A stretch of DNA of 28,660 bases from Gammaproteobacteria bacterium (GCA_012965065.1 DTSX01000025.1:15288-43947); one strand, 5' to 3'; positions 9,304 through 16,895 are shown, counted from the first letter of the stretch. Translations and numbers: made by a program. Notes: a model not told the origin generated them from the sequence alone.

Positions 9304-10155
9304 CTAATCATATCTTTGTCCTGCTGTAATTCTCCCTATTCCTGAATAATCCAGAGTGGTTTGTATTGCTCTCAACTGAAAGGATTGCATCAATTGTTGA
9401 CAAAGACCAGATTGGTTATACCCATGCTCGATTATTAACCAGCCATCTCTTTTTAAAAATCTGATACTTTCTTGGGTGATTTCTTTAATGCATGATCTGC
9501 CATGGTCATCAGCAAATAATGCAACTCTAGGTTCATGGGACAAAGCTACAGAGTCATAATCGTTGGTTTGTTTTGCATCAACATAAGGCGGGTTAGAAAT
9601 TATCAAATCGAATTTCAAGTCAGAGATACCATTCAACCAATCGGAGCATATAAATTGGATGTTGCTAATTTGAAATTTTTTGGCGTTGTATTTTCCTATC
9701 TTTAAAGCTTTTGGGGATACATCTGTGGCAAAAATGCTTGCCTTAGGCCTTTCCTTTGCAAGTGCTATTGCCACTGCACCACAGCCAGTACCCAGTTCAA
9801 GTACTTGATAATTTTTTTCCAAATTATCCAATCTAACTAATGATTGCTGGACCAAATGTTCTGTTTCTGGTCTGGGTATTAAAGTGTCTTGATTTACCTT
9901 AAGTGGCAATGACCAAAACTCTTTACATCCAGTTAAATAGGCAACGGGCGTACCCTGTATTCGTTTTTTTAATAGTGCATCGTACGCTTGAATTTGTTTT
10001 CTTTCTGGGAAAATATCCTTGCAATAAAATTGGTCTCTGCCTATTTTTAGTACCTTTGCCAATAGCAATTCTGAATCTAAGCGTGGAGTTTGGCTGATTT
10101 TATCGAGAGCTTTTGCACCTCCTAGAATCAACGAATAACTGGAAATATTGTTCAT
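9304..10155 (-). CDS. prmC: PrmC, release factor glutamine N5-methyltransferase
   Basis: Methylates the Gln of the GGQ motif of release factors with S-adenosylmethionine. 283 residues against 277 in E. coli. The N-terminal helical substrate-binding domain includes LIPRPETEHLV at about 92-102. The Rossmann methyltransferase domain has motif I ELGTGCG at 120-126 and the amide-methyltransferase signature NPPY at 188-191. The gene starts 12 bp after the prfA stop, so enzyme and substrate are encoded together. It overlaps nothing and has no clear ribosome binding site of its own. Confidence 0.97.
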   Translation of the reverse strand: MNNISSYSLILGGAKALDKISQTPRLDSELLLAKVLKIGRDQFYCKDIFPERKQIQAYDALLKKRIQGTPVAYLTGCKEFWSLPLKVNQDTLIPRPETEHLVQQSLVRLDNLEKNYQVLELGTGCGAVAIALAKERPKASIFATDVSPKALKIGKYNAKKFQISNIQFICSDWLNGISDLKFDLIISNPPYVDAKQTNDYDSVALSHEPRVALFADDHGRSCIKEITQESIRFLKRDGWLIIEHGYNQSGLCQQLMQSFQLRAIQTTLDYSGIGRITAGQRYD

Positions 10156-10167
10156 GGCTATTGCAAG

Positions 10168-11250
10168 TCAATTTGCTTGGCTTGCCATTTGTTTAGCTGC
10201 ATTCTCTTGAATTAAGGTCTCAATTAATTCGGTTATTTCACCTTCCATGATCTCTGAGAGATTGTAAAGAGTAAGGCCAATCCTGTGATCCGTTACTCTG
10301 CCTTGGGGAAAATTATAGGTTCTAATTCTCTCTGAACGGTCACCACTTCCAATCATAATTTTCCTTTCTTCTGCACGTTGTTTGGTTAGTTTTTCTTGTT
10401 CTTGATCATATATTTTGGCTTTCAGAAGAGTTTCGGCCGTGGCTTTATTTTTATGCTGTGATCTACTGTCTTGGCACTCAACCACAATTCCAGTTGGCAT
10501 GTGAGTCAAACGAACGGCAGAATCCGTTTTGTTAACATGTTGTCCTCCAGCTCCAGATGCCCTGAAAGTATCCAGCCTAATATCGCTGGCATTCAATTCA
10601 ACTTCTCCAAGATCCTCTACCTCAGCGATTACGGCTACGGTACAGGCTGAGGTATGAATTCTTCCTTGAGACTCTGTTTTAGGCACACGCTGGACCCTAT
10701 GTGTTCCCGATTCATACTTGAGTTGAGAAAAAGCACCGTCACCGATTATTTTGGCAATAATTTCTTTAAAACCACCTTGACCACTCTCATTCTGGTTTAG
10801 AATTTCAAGTTCCCAATTTTTTTGCTCACAAAATCTTGAATACATTCGGAATATATCACCGGCAAAAATAGCAGCTTCCTGGCCTCCTGTGCCTGCCCTA
10901 ATTTCTAAAAAAATATTGCTTTGATCTCTTGGGTCTTTTGGTAATAGTAGGGGTACAATTTGTTCTCCTATATCCAAAAGCTGTTGATCTATTGTTTGCA
11001 GTTCTTTTTGGACCAATTGTTTTAATTCTTCGTCTTTTTCATCAGTTATTTCAGCGGTTTTGTTTCTTTCTTCAACGAGCTGTTGTTGTTTTTCAAAAAG
11101 CTTCACAACGGGCTCTAAACGTGAAAGCTCTTTGGAAAGTTCAATCATTAATGCATTGTTTTTTTGAGTTTCTTCATCTAACAATTGATTTCCAATAGAA
11201 TGGTATTGTTCTACTATTTGTTTCAATTTTTTAATGACCGACTCTTTCAT
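10168..11250 (-). CDS. prfA: Peptide chain release factor 1 (RF1)
   Basis: Recognises UAA and UAG stop codons and triggers peptide release. The frame continues 18 codons upstream of the ATG at 11250, but that part is unlike any RF1 N-terminus. From 11250 the product is 360 residues, the E. coli length, beginning MKESVIKKLKQIVEQYHS. Motifs: codon-recognition PxT as PKT at about 190-192 (RF2 would have SPF) followed by ESQGRIHTSACTVAV, and the catalytic GGQ at about 235-237 in RASGAGGQHVNKTDSAVR. Upstream lies lolB in the opposite direction, with starts only 1 bp apart if lolB uses its ATG. The hemA gene that commonly precedes prfA is absent. Confidence 0.97.
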   Translation of the reverse strand: MKESVIKKLKQIVEQYHSIGNQLLDEETQKNNALMIELSKELSRLEPVVKLFEKQQQLVEERNKTAEITDEKDEELKQLVQKELQTIDQQLLDIGEQIVPLLLPKDPRDQSNIFLEIRAGTGGQEAAIFAGDIFRMYSRFCEQKNWELEILNQNESGQGGFKEIIAKIIGDGAFSQLKYESGTHRVQRVPKTESQGRIHTSACTVAVIAEVEDLGEVELNASDIRLDTFRASGAGGQHVNKTDSAVRLTHMPTGIVVECQDSRSQHKNKATAETLLKAKIYDQEQEKLTKQRAEERKIMIGSGDRSERIRTYNFPQGRVTDHRIGLTLYNLSEIMEGEITELIETLIQENAAKQMASQAN

Positions 11251-11251
11251 A

Positions 11252-11872
11252 ATGTTTCTAAAAATAAAAAAAAACCAAACTGAATGGGATTTGATTATCA
11301 ACAACCGATTGTCGTTGTTTATCTTAATTGTATTTTCTCACCTATTTATTGCAAGTTGCGTTAAAGATCAATGGGTAGGGAAGACAATAGTTTGGGCAGA
11401 TCGATTGCAAACTGTTGAAAAACTCTCAGACTTTAGAATACAGGGTTCTTTGTCACTGGTGCTCGAGAGTGGCTCGTTTATTGGTAACTTTGATTGCAAA
11501 AACAGTAGTGCATCTTCGGAATTTATCGTGCGAGATTACTTTGGCAATTTGATATTTCATGACGATCCCAAGAATACTAAACTGCGAGATATGTATGCAG
11601 TTTTTAATGCATCAGAAACTGATCTCGGCTTTATAGAGGATAGTAAAATTAATTTCTTGAACTGGTTGTTAGCCATGCCATCGGGTGTAAACCAAGAACA
11701 GCTTACTTTTGATGACAAGGGTTGGTTGGTTGAAATCAAATACCCAGATTGGACAATTCGCTACGATTCTTTTCAAGAACTCAATGGCATCGTCCTACCG
11801 AGAAAGATTCTTATTTTAGGGCAGTCGTTTCGTTTAACTTTAGTTACCAATCGGTTGGAGATTGTTTCGTAA
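11252..11872 (+). CDS. lolB: LolB, outer-membrane lipoprotein receptor
   Basis: Receives lipoproteins from LolA and inserts them into the outer membrane; itself a lipoprotein. The ATG at 11252 gives 206 residues, the usual length. A hydrophobic stretch LSLFILIVFSHLFIASC ends in a lipobox with Cys at about residue 36. LolB-like features follow: LSDFRIQGSLSLVL near the start and, towards the end, LNWLLAMPSG, GWLVEIKYPDWTIRY and LPRKILILGQSFRLTL. The start is uncertain. The ATG N-terminus is long and encodes a run of nine A's, and TTG codons at 11291 and 11309 would give shorter, more typical signal peptides. ispE, which normally follows lolB, is missing; tRNA-Gln comes next instead. Confidence 0.8.
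   Translation: MFLKIKKNQTEWDLIINNRLSLFILIVFSHLFIASCVKDQWVGKTIVWADRLQTVEKLSDFRIQGSLSLVLESGSFIGNFDCKNSSASSEFIVRDYFGNLIFHDDPKNTKLRDMYAVFNASETDLGFIEDSKINFLNWLLAMPSGVNQEQLTFDDKGWLVEIKYPDWTIRYDSFQELNGIVLPRKILILGQSFRLTLVTNRLEIVS
11327..11354 (-). promoter_or_regulatory. Candidate prfA promoter inside lolB
   Basis: On the minus strand, TTGCAA (11354-11349) and TACAAT (11332-11327) stand 16 bp apart, matching 4 and 5 of 6 consensus bases. The expected transcript would start near 11320, leaving a leader of about 70 nt that is antisense to the lolB signal-peptide region. A promoter must lie about here because prfA has no upstream gene on its strand. Confidence 0.35.
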
Positions 11873-11888
11873 TTCTAGAGTTGTCTGC

Positions 11889-11917
11889 TTGACAGCCCAT
11901 AGAACCGACCTCAGAAT
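11889..11917 (+). promoter_or_regulatory. Candidate promoter of tRNA-Gln
   Basis: A perfect -35 TTGACA (11889-11894) is followed after 17 bp by CAGAAT (11912-11917, 4 of 6). Transcription would start about 20 bp before the tRNA. A second -10-like TATAAG lies at 11933-11938 without a matching -35. The arrangement resembles the one before the tRNA-Met gene. Confidence 0.5.
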
Positions 11918-11946
11918 AGCTGAATTAAATCTTATAAGAGGGTCTT

Positions 11947-12021
11947 TGGGGTGTAGCCAAGGGGTAAGGCAACGGGTTTTGATCCCGTGATTCGCAGGTT
12001 CGAATCCTGCCACCCCAGCCA
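11947..12021 (+). tRNA. tRNA-Gln (anticodon TTG), CCA encoded
   Basis: Cloverleaf by eye: acceptor TGGGGTG (11947-11953) pairs with CACCCCA (12011-12017); discriminator G and CCA follow (12018-12021). The anticodon stem ACGGG/CCCGT encloses loop TTTTGAT with anticodon TTG. The T arm contains GGTTCGAATCC. The length of 75 nt equals E. coli tRNA-Gln, and the 5' half is nearly the same. The gene lies between lolB and prs, as I remember it in Pseudomonas. Confidence 0.98.
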
Positions 12022-12065
12022 AACCAAAGTATTATTGGTAACTTAACAATAATTTATGTGTCTTT

Positions 12066-13019
12066 ATGAATCGGGATAATATTGTTTTATTTGCTGGCAA
12101 TGCCTCCCAAACAGTTGCTGGACGTGTCGCTCAGCAATTGATGCAGCCTCTTGGTTTTATCCAGGTTGAAAAATTTAGTGACGGTGAGACGAGGGTTGAA
12201 ATTTTAGAAAATATAAGAGGCATGGATGTTTTCTTGATTCAGTCAACCTGTCCCCCTGGCAATGACCATCTGATGGAATTGCTTTTAATGGCAGATGCCT
12301 GCCGCAGAGCATCGGCTAAAACTATTTCTGCGGTAGTTCCTTACTTTGGTTATTCTCGGCAAGATAGAAGACCAAGAAATACCCGAGGACCCATTTCAGC
12401 GAAATTGGTGGCAGACCTGATGGAGACCTCTGGAATTTCAAGGCTAATAACAATAGATCTGCACGCAGATCAGATTGAAGGATTTTTTTCTATACCAGTC
12501 GATAATGTTTATTCTTCCCCAGTGCTCTTGGGCGATATATGGAAGCAGAAATATGACAGCCTTGTCTTAGTTTCGCCTGATGTTGGAGGCGTTTTAAGGG
12601 CACGTGCGATTGCTAGGCGTTTGGATAATGCGGGTTTGGCAATTATCGATAAACGACGTGAAAAAGCTAATAAATCGGAAGTGGTAAATATTATCGGTGA
12701 TGTTCAGGATAAAACAGCTGTAATTTTTGACGATATGGTTGATACGGCAGGTACCTTGTGTAATGCAGCTGCAGCATTAAAAGAAGAAGGAGCTAACACA
12801 ATTGTGGCTTACGCTGCTCACCCTGTTTTATCAGGACCTGCCACTGAGAGGATTCGGGAGTCAGAGTTGGATGAATTGGTGGTGACTGACACAATACCTT
12901 TGTCCCAAGATGCGTTAGATACAGGAAAAATTAGGCAACTTTCAATTGCCGAATTGGTCGCAGAAACTATCCGAAGAATCATAGCCGACGAGTCAGTCAG
13001 TTCACTTTATGCCGATTAG
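12066..13019 (+). CDS. prs: Ribose-phosphate pyrophosphokinase (PRPP synthase)
   Basis: Makes 5-phosphoribosyl-1-pyrophosphate from ribose 5-phosphate and ATP, the precursor for purines, pyrimidines, NAD, His and Trp. 317 residues (E. coli 315). Class I features: FAGNAS at 9-14, KFSDGE at 36-41, PYFGYSRQDRR at 92-102, DLHADQ at 131-136 with the ATP/Mg-binding His, the flexible loop around DKRREKAN at 195-202 with the catalytic Lys/Arg pair, and the PRPP-binding loop DDMVDTAGT at 222-230. There is no Shine-Dalgarno sequence before the ATG. It follows tRNA-Gln by 44 bp and may be expressed by read-through from the tRNA promoter. Confidence 0.98.
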   Translation: MNRDNIVLFAGNASQTVAGRVAQQLMQPLGFIQVEKFSDGETRVEILENIRGMDVFLIQSTCPPGNDHLMELLLMADACRRASAKTISAVVPYFGYSRQDRRPRNTRGPISAKLVADLMETSGISRLITIDLHADQIEGFFSIPVDNVYSSPVLLGDIWKQKYDSLVLVSPDVGGVLRARAIARRLDNAGLAIIDKRREKANKSEVVNIIGDVQDKTAVIFDDMVDTAGTLCNAAAALKEEGANTIVAYAAHPVLSGPATERIRESELDELVVTDTIPLSQDALDTGKIRQLSIAELVAETIRRIIADESVSSLYAD

Positions 13020-13047
13020 CAACTAAATTAATTCAATAAAATCAATA

Positions 13048-13053
13048 TATAAT
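13048..13053 (+). promoter_or_regulatory. Possible -10 element upstream of rplY
   Basis: An exact TATAAT at 13048-13053 in the 126-bp gap between prs and rplY. No acceptable -35 lies 16-18 bp upstream, so it is only a hint that rplY-pth has its own promoter. Nothing else is evident in the gap (13020-13145). Confidence 0.25.
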
Positions 13054-13145
13054 CTAGTTTCAAAAACCAACATCGGTTATTATTCACCCCCGTTTTATTT
13101 GAATTTTGAATACTAACCAAACAGGACAATTGGACCGGCTTAGAT

Positions 13146-13871
13146 ATGGCTAAAGACTTTGATTTAATTGCTGAACTGAGGGATGGAGCAGGCACTTCAA
13201 ATTCTAGGCGTTTACGACGATCTGGGATGGTTCCGGCCGTTATTTATGGTGCAGGTCGGGAGAATTTAAGTTTGATTATAGACCACAATCACTTGCTAAA
13301 AAAACTGGCTTCGGAAAGCTTTCTGACGAGTATTTTAAGCATCAAAATTCAGGACAAGGAAGAATCAGTTTTGATTAAAGATGTTCAAATTCATCCATCC
13401 AAAAGACAAGTTATGCATTTGGACATGCAACGAGTAATAGCGGATCAGATTCTACGCGTCAGTGTTCCAATTCACTTCCTCAATGGAGATTCAGCACCAG
13501 GAGTCAAGCTTGAAGGCGGAACGGTAAGTGCTCTGATGAATGAGGTTGAGGTTAGCTGTCTACCAAAAAACCTTCCCGAAAGACTTGAAGTTGATGTTGC
13601 AGCGATGGAATTGGACGAACTGCTCTACTTATCAGATATACCTCTTGCAGAAGGAGTTGAAATACCTCAACTTACTCAAGAAGAACCCAACAACGAACCT
13701 ATCGTGGCTATTAGATTATTGAGAATTCAGGAAGAAGAGCCAGAAGAAGTGGTTGTAGAAGGTGAAGAAGGCGAAGAAGTTGAAGGAGCAGAGGCCACTG
13801 ACGAAACCACTGAATCGGAGGGCGATAATACCGATACTGATTCTGAGGACAACAAACACGACAATTCCTAG
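13146..13871 (+). CDS. rplY: Ribosomal protein bL25, long CTC/TL5 form with acidic tail
   Basis: Binds 5S rRNA in the large ribosomal subunit. 241 residues: the N-terminal L25 domain (about 1-95, with SRRLRRSGMVPAVIYG at 20-35) is followed by the C-terminal beta domain of the CTC type (about 98-195, VPIHFLNGDSAPGVKLEGG). The last 45 residues (196-241) are low-complexity and almost purely acidic or polar (runs of E, D, T, S and N). E. coli L25 has only the first domain (94 residues); the two-domain form is standard in Pseudomonas and many other bacteria. The stop lies 15 bp before the pth ATG, so the two are cotranscribed. Confidence 0.96.
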   Translation: MAKDFDLIAELRDGAGTSNSRRLRRSGMVPAVIYGAGRENLSLIIDHNHLLKKLASESFLTSILSIKIQDKEESVLIKDVQIHPSKRQVMHLDMQRVIADQILRVSVPIHFLNGDSAPGVKLEGGTVSALMNEVEVSCLPKNLPERLEVDVAAMELDELLYLSDIPLAEGVEIPQLTQEEPNNEPIVAIRLLRIQEEEPEEVVVEGEEGEEVEGAEATDETTESEGDNTDTDSEDNKHDNS

Positions 13872-13886
13872 AAATAAGGGTTGCTA

Positions 13887-14480
13887 ATGACATCGGCTCA
13901 ACTTTCTTCTCCCACAATTTTTATCGGCCTGGGCAATCCTGGAGAGAAATACAACAGGTCTAGACACAATGTGGGCTATCATTTTCTGGATTTGCTTGCG
14001 GAAAAGTATAAGGCTTCTGCTTTTAAACCAGAATCAAAACTCTTTGGAGATCTCTCCACAGCATCATTTGAGGGCAAAAAATTATTGCTCTTTAAATCAT
14101 CGAAGTATATGAATGAAAGCGGGGAGTCAATCAGACGGTTTATAGACTATTACAAGTTAAGTCTCACACAGATCTGTATCATCCACGACGATCTTGATCT
14201 TGATTGCGGGATTGCAAAAATTAAATTCGACGGTGGGCATGGGGGTCATAATGGGTTGAGAAATATTATCCATCTTTGTGGCTCTTCATTTTTAAGAATC
14301 AGAATAGGAATCGGCCACCCACAAAAAAAAGATGTGATTGATTATGTTTTATCCAAACCCACTGTAGAAGAATTGATTGGTATCAAATTGGCCTTGGATG
14401 CTTCTGTCGAAGCCGTGGAAGATATGATGAATCTGGGTGTTGCTAAAGCCATGGATATTTTGCACAGCAACCCGGTATAG
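13887..14480 (+). CDS. pth: Peptidyl-tRNA hydrolase
   Basis: Frees tRNA from peptidyl-tRNA that has dropped off the ribosome. The frame is open from a TTG at 13881, but AAGGG at 13876-13880 lies 6 bp before the ATG at 13887, which I take as the start (197 residues; E. coli 194). Family motifs: GLGNPGEKYNRSRHNVGYHFLD with the catalytic His at about residue 27, KSSKYMNESGES, and HDDLDLDCGIAKIKFDGGHGGHNGLRNI with the active-site Asp. The stop comes only 5 bp before the stop of the convergent methionine synthase gene, leaving no room for a separate terminator. Confidence 0.97.
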   Translation: MTSAQLSSPTIFIGLGNPGEKYNRSRHNVGYHFLDLLAEKYKASAFKPESKLFGDLSTASFEGKKLLLFKSSKYMNESGESIRRFIDYYKLSLTQICIIHDDLDLDCGIAKIKFDGGHGGHNGLRNIIHLCGSSFLRIRIGIGHPQKKDVIDYVLSKPTVEELIGIKLALDASVEAVEDMMNLGVAKAMDILHSNPV

Positions 14481-14485
14481 GTTGT

Positions 14486-15505
14486 TTATTTGCTGGCCAA
14501 TGCAGTTCCTTTACCCAGAGCTTTAATTTTATCTAGGACTATTTTTTCTGGCAAAGGAGCCATGCCACAATTACTGCAAGGAATTAAACGTTCGTAATCG
14601 ACATATTTTAATGATAAAAGTATATTTTTTTTTACTTCTTCTGGCGTTTCTAGTTTATTAGCAACGACCGTGATGACTCCAACCATCAGTTCCTTGTCTG
14701 GCAACAATCGCATTAATTCAGGGGGAACTTTCGATCCTGCAAATTCAAGTGAAACCTGGTTCAGGCTGCTTTTATTGAGCGCAGGGAAAATGTTTTGGTA
14801 TTGATTCCAATTCTCACCAAGTGATTTTTTCCAATTTATGTTTTCTCGGATGCCATAACCATAGCAAATGTGAACTGCAGTTGTGCACTCAAGACCTTCA
14901 ACTGCTTTTTCCAAAGCATCGATGCCCCATTCAAGTGTCTCTTTAGTAAAGGAATTAAACGCAGGTTCATCGAATTGAATAACATCAACGCCAATTTTTT
15001 CTAATTCTTTAGCTTCTTCATTGAGGATTGATGCAAATGCGTATGCCATTTGCGAACGAGTTCTATAACAGTCATTCGCGATTGTATCGCAAATTGTCAT
15101 AGGGCCAGGTAGGGTAAATTTTATTTTTTTCTTTGTGTTATTTCTTAAAAATTCTGCTTCCCTGGCATGAATCGAACCCGGCCTTTGAACCGATTCAACC
15201 ACCGTTGGTACTTCAACTGTGTACCGGTTGTTTCTGATACCCATTGGAGTTTTTTTATCCCAATTGATGCCGAGAATGTTTTGCAGAAAACCGTGAACAA
15301 AATGAATGCGAAATTGCTCCCCGTCAGAAATAATATCAAGACCTGCCTGCTCTTGCCTTTTTATCCAAGTCTTGGCTGCTTTTTTTTGTCCTTCCCATAA
15401 TGCATCTTCATGGAGATTCCACTTAGGCCAGAGTTTTTCAGGCTCTGCCAGCCATTGTGGTTTTGGCAGACTGCCCGCTGTTGTTGCCAAAAGTTTTTGA
15501 GTCAT
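14486..15505 (-). CDS. Core-MetE type methionine synthase (MesD-like, lacks MetE N-terminal domain)
   Basis: Cobalamin-independent methyl transfer to homocysteine is the likely reaction. The 339 residues cover only the C-terminal catalytic barrel of MetE (full MetE is about 750). Zinc ligands expected from MetE are present: H212 and C214 (VHICYG), E254 (SLEF) and C313 (SNCGM; a further Cys at 310). QFDEPAF at 177-183 is the substrate-side motif. By memory the sequence is much closer to the Acinetobacter core enzyme called MesD (TAGSLPKP, SDGEQ-R-HFV, CYGYGI, LPGPMT) than to YxjG/YxjH. MesD is reported to work with MesX (DUF1852), which is not nearby. The gene is inserted against the grain of the pth-ychF block. 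Confidence 0.85.
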   Translation of the reverse strand: MTQKLLATTAGSLPKPQWLAEPEKLWPKWNLHEDALWEGQKKAAKTWIKRQEQAGLDIISDGEQFRIHFVHGFLQNILGINWDKKTPMGIRNNRYTVEVPTVVESVQRPGSIHAREAEFLRNNTKKKIKFTLPGPMTICDTIANDCYRTRSQMAYAFASILNEEAKELEKIGVDVIQFDEPAFNSFTKETLEWGIDALEKAVEGLECTTAVHICYGYGIRENINWKKSLGENWNQYQNIFPALNKSSLNQVSLEFAGSKVPPELMRLLPDKELMVGVITVVANKLETPEEVKKNILLSLKYVDYERLIPCSNCGMAPLPEKIVLDKIKALGKGTALASK

Positions 15506-15574
15506 AATTTTCCAAAATAATTGTTAAACTCGCTTTTCAGTGTGCCCCAATTGCACGGGATCACTCCAGTAACC

Positions 15575-15603
15575 ATTATAAAATATCTCATTGTGTATCA
15601 TAA
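15575..15603 (-). promoter_or_regulatory. Candidate promoter of the core methionine synthase gene
   Basis: On the minus strand an exact TATAAT (15580-15575) stands 17 bp after TTATGA (15603-15598, 3 of 6). This predicts a leader of about 60 nt. I see no riboswitch-like structure in the 106-bp gap between this gene and ychF, and no convincing ychF promoter. Confidence 0.35.
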
Positions 15604-15611
15604 ACTATGGT

Positions 15612-16712
15612 ATGAAAATTAGATGCGGAATTGTAGGCTTACCCAATGTGGGTAAATCGACTTTGTTTAATGCTTTGACAACGGCTGGGGTCGATGCATC
15701 AAATTACCCGTTCTGCACCATTGATCCAAACATTCATAGCGTCGCTGTTCCAGATGCAAGGTTGGCTACCTTGGCTGGAATTATGCAGACACAAACTTTT
15801 ATCCCTTCTTTGATTGAGTTTGTTGATATTGCAGGATTGGTTGAAGGCGCCTCTCAAGGTGAAGGTTTAGGGAACAAGTTTTTGGGGCATATTAGGGAAA
15901 CGGATGCTATTGTTCATGTTGTTCGATGTTTCGACAACAATGAGATTGCACATGTTGCCAACACGATTGATCCCAGCAGTGATATCAAAACAATCAATAC
16001 GGAATTACTTCTCGCTGATACACAGACTGTTGAAAGAAATTTAAATCGAGCTGAAAAGGGATCAAAAGCTGCGCATAAGGGCGCTTCAGAGCAAAGGGAT
16101 TTTTTCAAAACCCTTCTTCAACATTTAGATCAATCAAGACCTGCAAGAGAGTTCCGGTCTACCACTGAGGAAGCCAAATTATGGTTTAGAGACTTGCGTT
16201 TATTAACTGCTAAGCCAACTCTTTATGTGGCCAATATTGACGAGTCGAGTATTCTCAGTGGTAACTCCTATTCCGATGACGTTGCAGATTACCTTGGTCG
16301 CAATCAAGATTTTGATTTGATCCTGATTTGTGGCGCTCTTGAATCAGAACTTTCTCTGATTGAAGGAGACGAAAAAAGCGCATTTTTACAGGATCTAAAC
16401 CTAAAAGAACCGGCATTAAACAGATTGATTAATTCCTGTTACAAGCTTCTCGGATTGCAAACATTTTTTACCACAGACTCGAAAAAGATCAGGGCTTGGT
16501 CTGTAAAAGTGGGAACCAAGGCACCCAATGCGGCGGGGGTGATTCACAGTGATTTTGAACGTGGTTTTATATGTGCTGAGGTTATAAGTTACACAGACTA
16601 CACTCAATTCATGGGCGAGCAGGGTTGCAAAATTGCCGGTAAACTTCGATTGGAAGGAAAAGATTACATCTTGTCCGAGGGCGATGTGATCCATTTTCGT
16701 TTTAATGTTTAG
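15612..16712 (+). CDS. ychF: YchF/OLA1 family P-loop ATPase
   Basis: Ribosome-associated Obg-like ATPase; in E. coli it is involved in the stress response and translation initiation. The frame opens at a TTG (15591), but the ATG at 15612 gives 366 residues (E. coli 363) starting MKIRCGIVGLPNVGKST as in the family. P-loop GLPNVGKST at 9-17, switch II DIAGLVEGASQGEGLGN, and NIDE in place of the GTPase NKxD motif, the change that explains ATP preference. A TGS domain forms the C-terminus (RAWSVKVGTKAPNAAGVIH, DYILSEGDVIHFRFNV). Its usual partner pth is separated from it here by the inserted methionine synthase gene. Confidence 0.98.
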   Translation: MKIRCGIVGLPNVGKSTLFNALTTAGVDASNYPFCTIDPNIHSVAVPDARLATLAGIMQTQTFIPSLIEFVDIAGLVEGASQGEGLGNKFLGHIRETDAIVHVVRCFDNNEIAHVANTIDPSSDIKTINTELLLADTQTVERNLNRAEKGSKAAHKGASEQRDFFKTLLQHLDQSRPAREFRSTTEEAKLWFRDLRLLTAKPTLYVANIDESSILSGNSYSDDVADYLGRNQDFDLILICGALESELSLIEGDEKSAFLQDLNLKEPALNRLINSCYKLLGLQTFFTTDSKKIRAWSVKVGTKAPNAAGVIHSDFERGFICAEVISYTDYTQFMGEQGCKIAGKLRLEGKDYILSEGDVIHFRFNV

Positions 16713-16744
16713 TTAGTTTACCTCGGCTAATGTTTTACTCAGGC

Positions 16745-16773
16745 TTGACAGGAGAGAAATTGGGATTGAAAAT
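16745..16773 (+). promoter_or_regulatory. Candidate promoter of tRNA-Met with overlapping hairpin
   Basis: TTGACA (16745-16750), 17 bp, GAAAAT (16768-16773, 4 of 6); transcription would start about 10 bp before the tRNA. A perfect inverted repeat GGGATT-GAA-AATCCC (16762-16776) overlaps the -10. On the RNA it would lie upstream of the tRNA only if transcription came through from ychF. Confidence 0.5.
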
Positions 16774-16790
16774 CCCCTTTCAATGTACAC

Positions 16791-16867
16791 GGTGATGTAG
16801 CTCAGTTGGTTAGAGCATCGCACTCATAACGCGAAGGTCGGTGGTTCAAGTCCACCCATCACCACCA
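16791..16867 (+). tRNA. tRNA-Met (anticodon CAT, elongator type), CCA encoded
   Basis: Acceptor GGTGATG (16791-16797) pairs with CATCACC (16857-16863), discriminator A and CCA follow. The D arm is GCTC/GAGC, the anticodon loop CTCATAA holds CAT, and the T arm contains GGTTCAAGTCC. 77 nt. The perfect first acceptor pair and the lack of three G-C pairs under the anticodon loop indicate elongator Met rather than initiator. The anticodon stem TCGCA/CGCGA has an A-C mismatch in the pair next to the loop (31-39), which is unusual. A tRNA-Met after ychF is also, as I remember, the Pseudomonas order. Confidence 0.95.
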
Positions 16868-16895
16868 GAAAATTTACAACAAACCAAAAACGGGA

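Noticed and set aside
11840..12022. Minus-strand open frame beginning MAGVAGFEPANHG across tRNA-Gln
   Set aside because: This is the well-known artefact of reading a tRNA gene on its opposite strand; the cloverleaf on the plus strand is complete.
15506..15611. SAM or cobalamin riboswitch upstream of the methionine synthase gene
   Set aside because: The gap is too short and shows none of the conserved cores; only a plain promoter-like element is visible.
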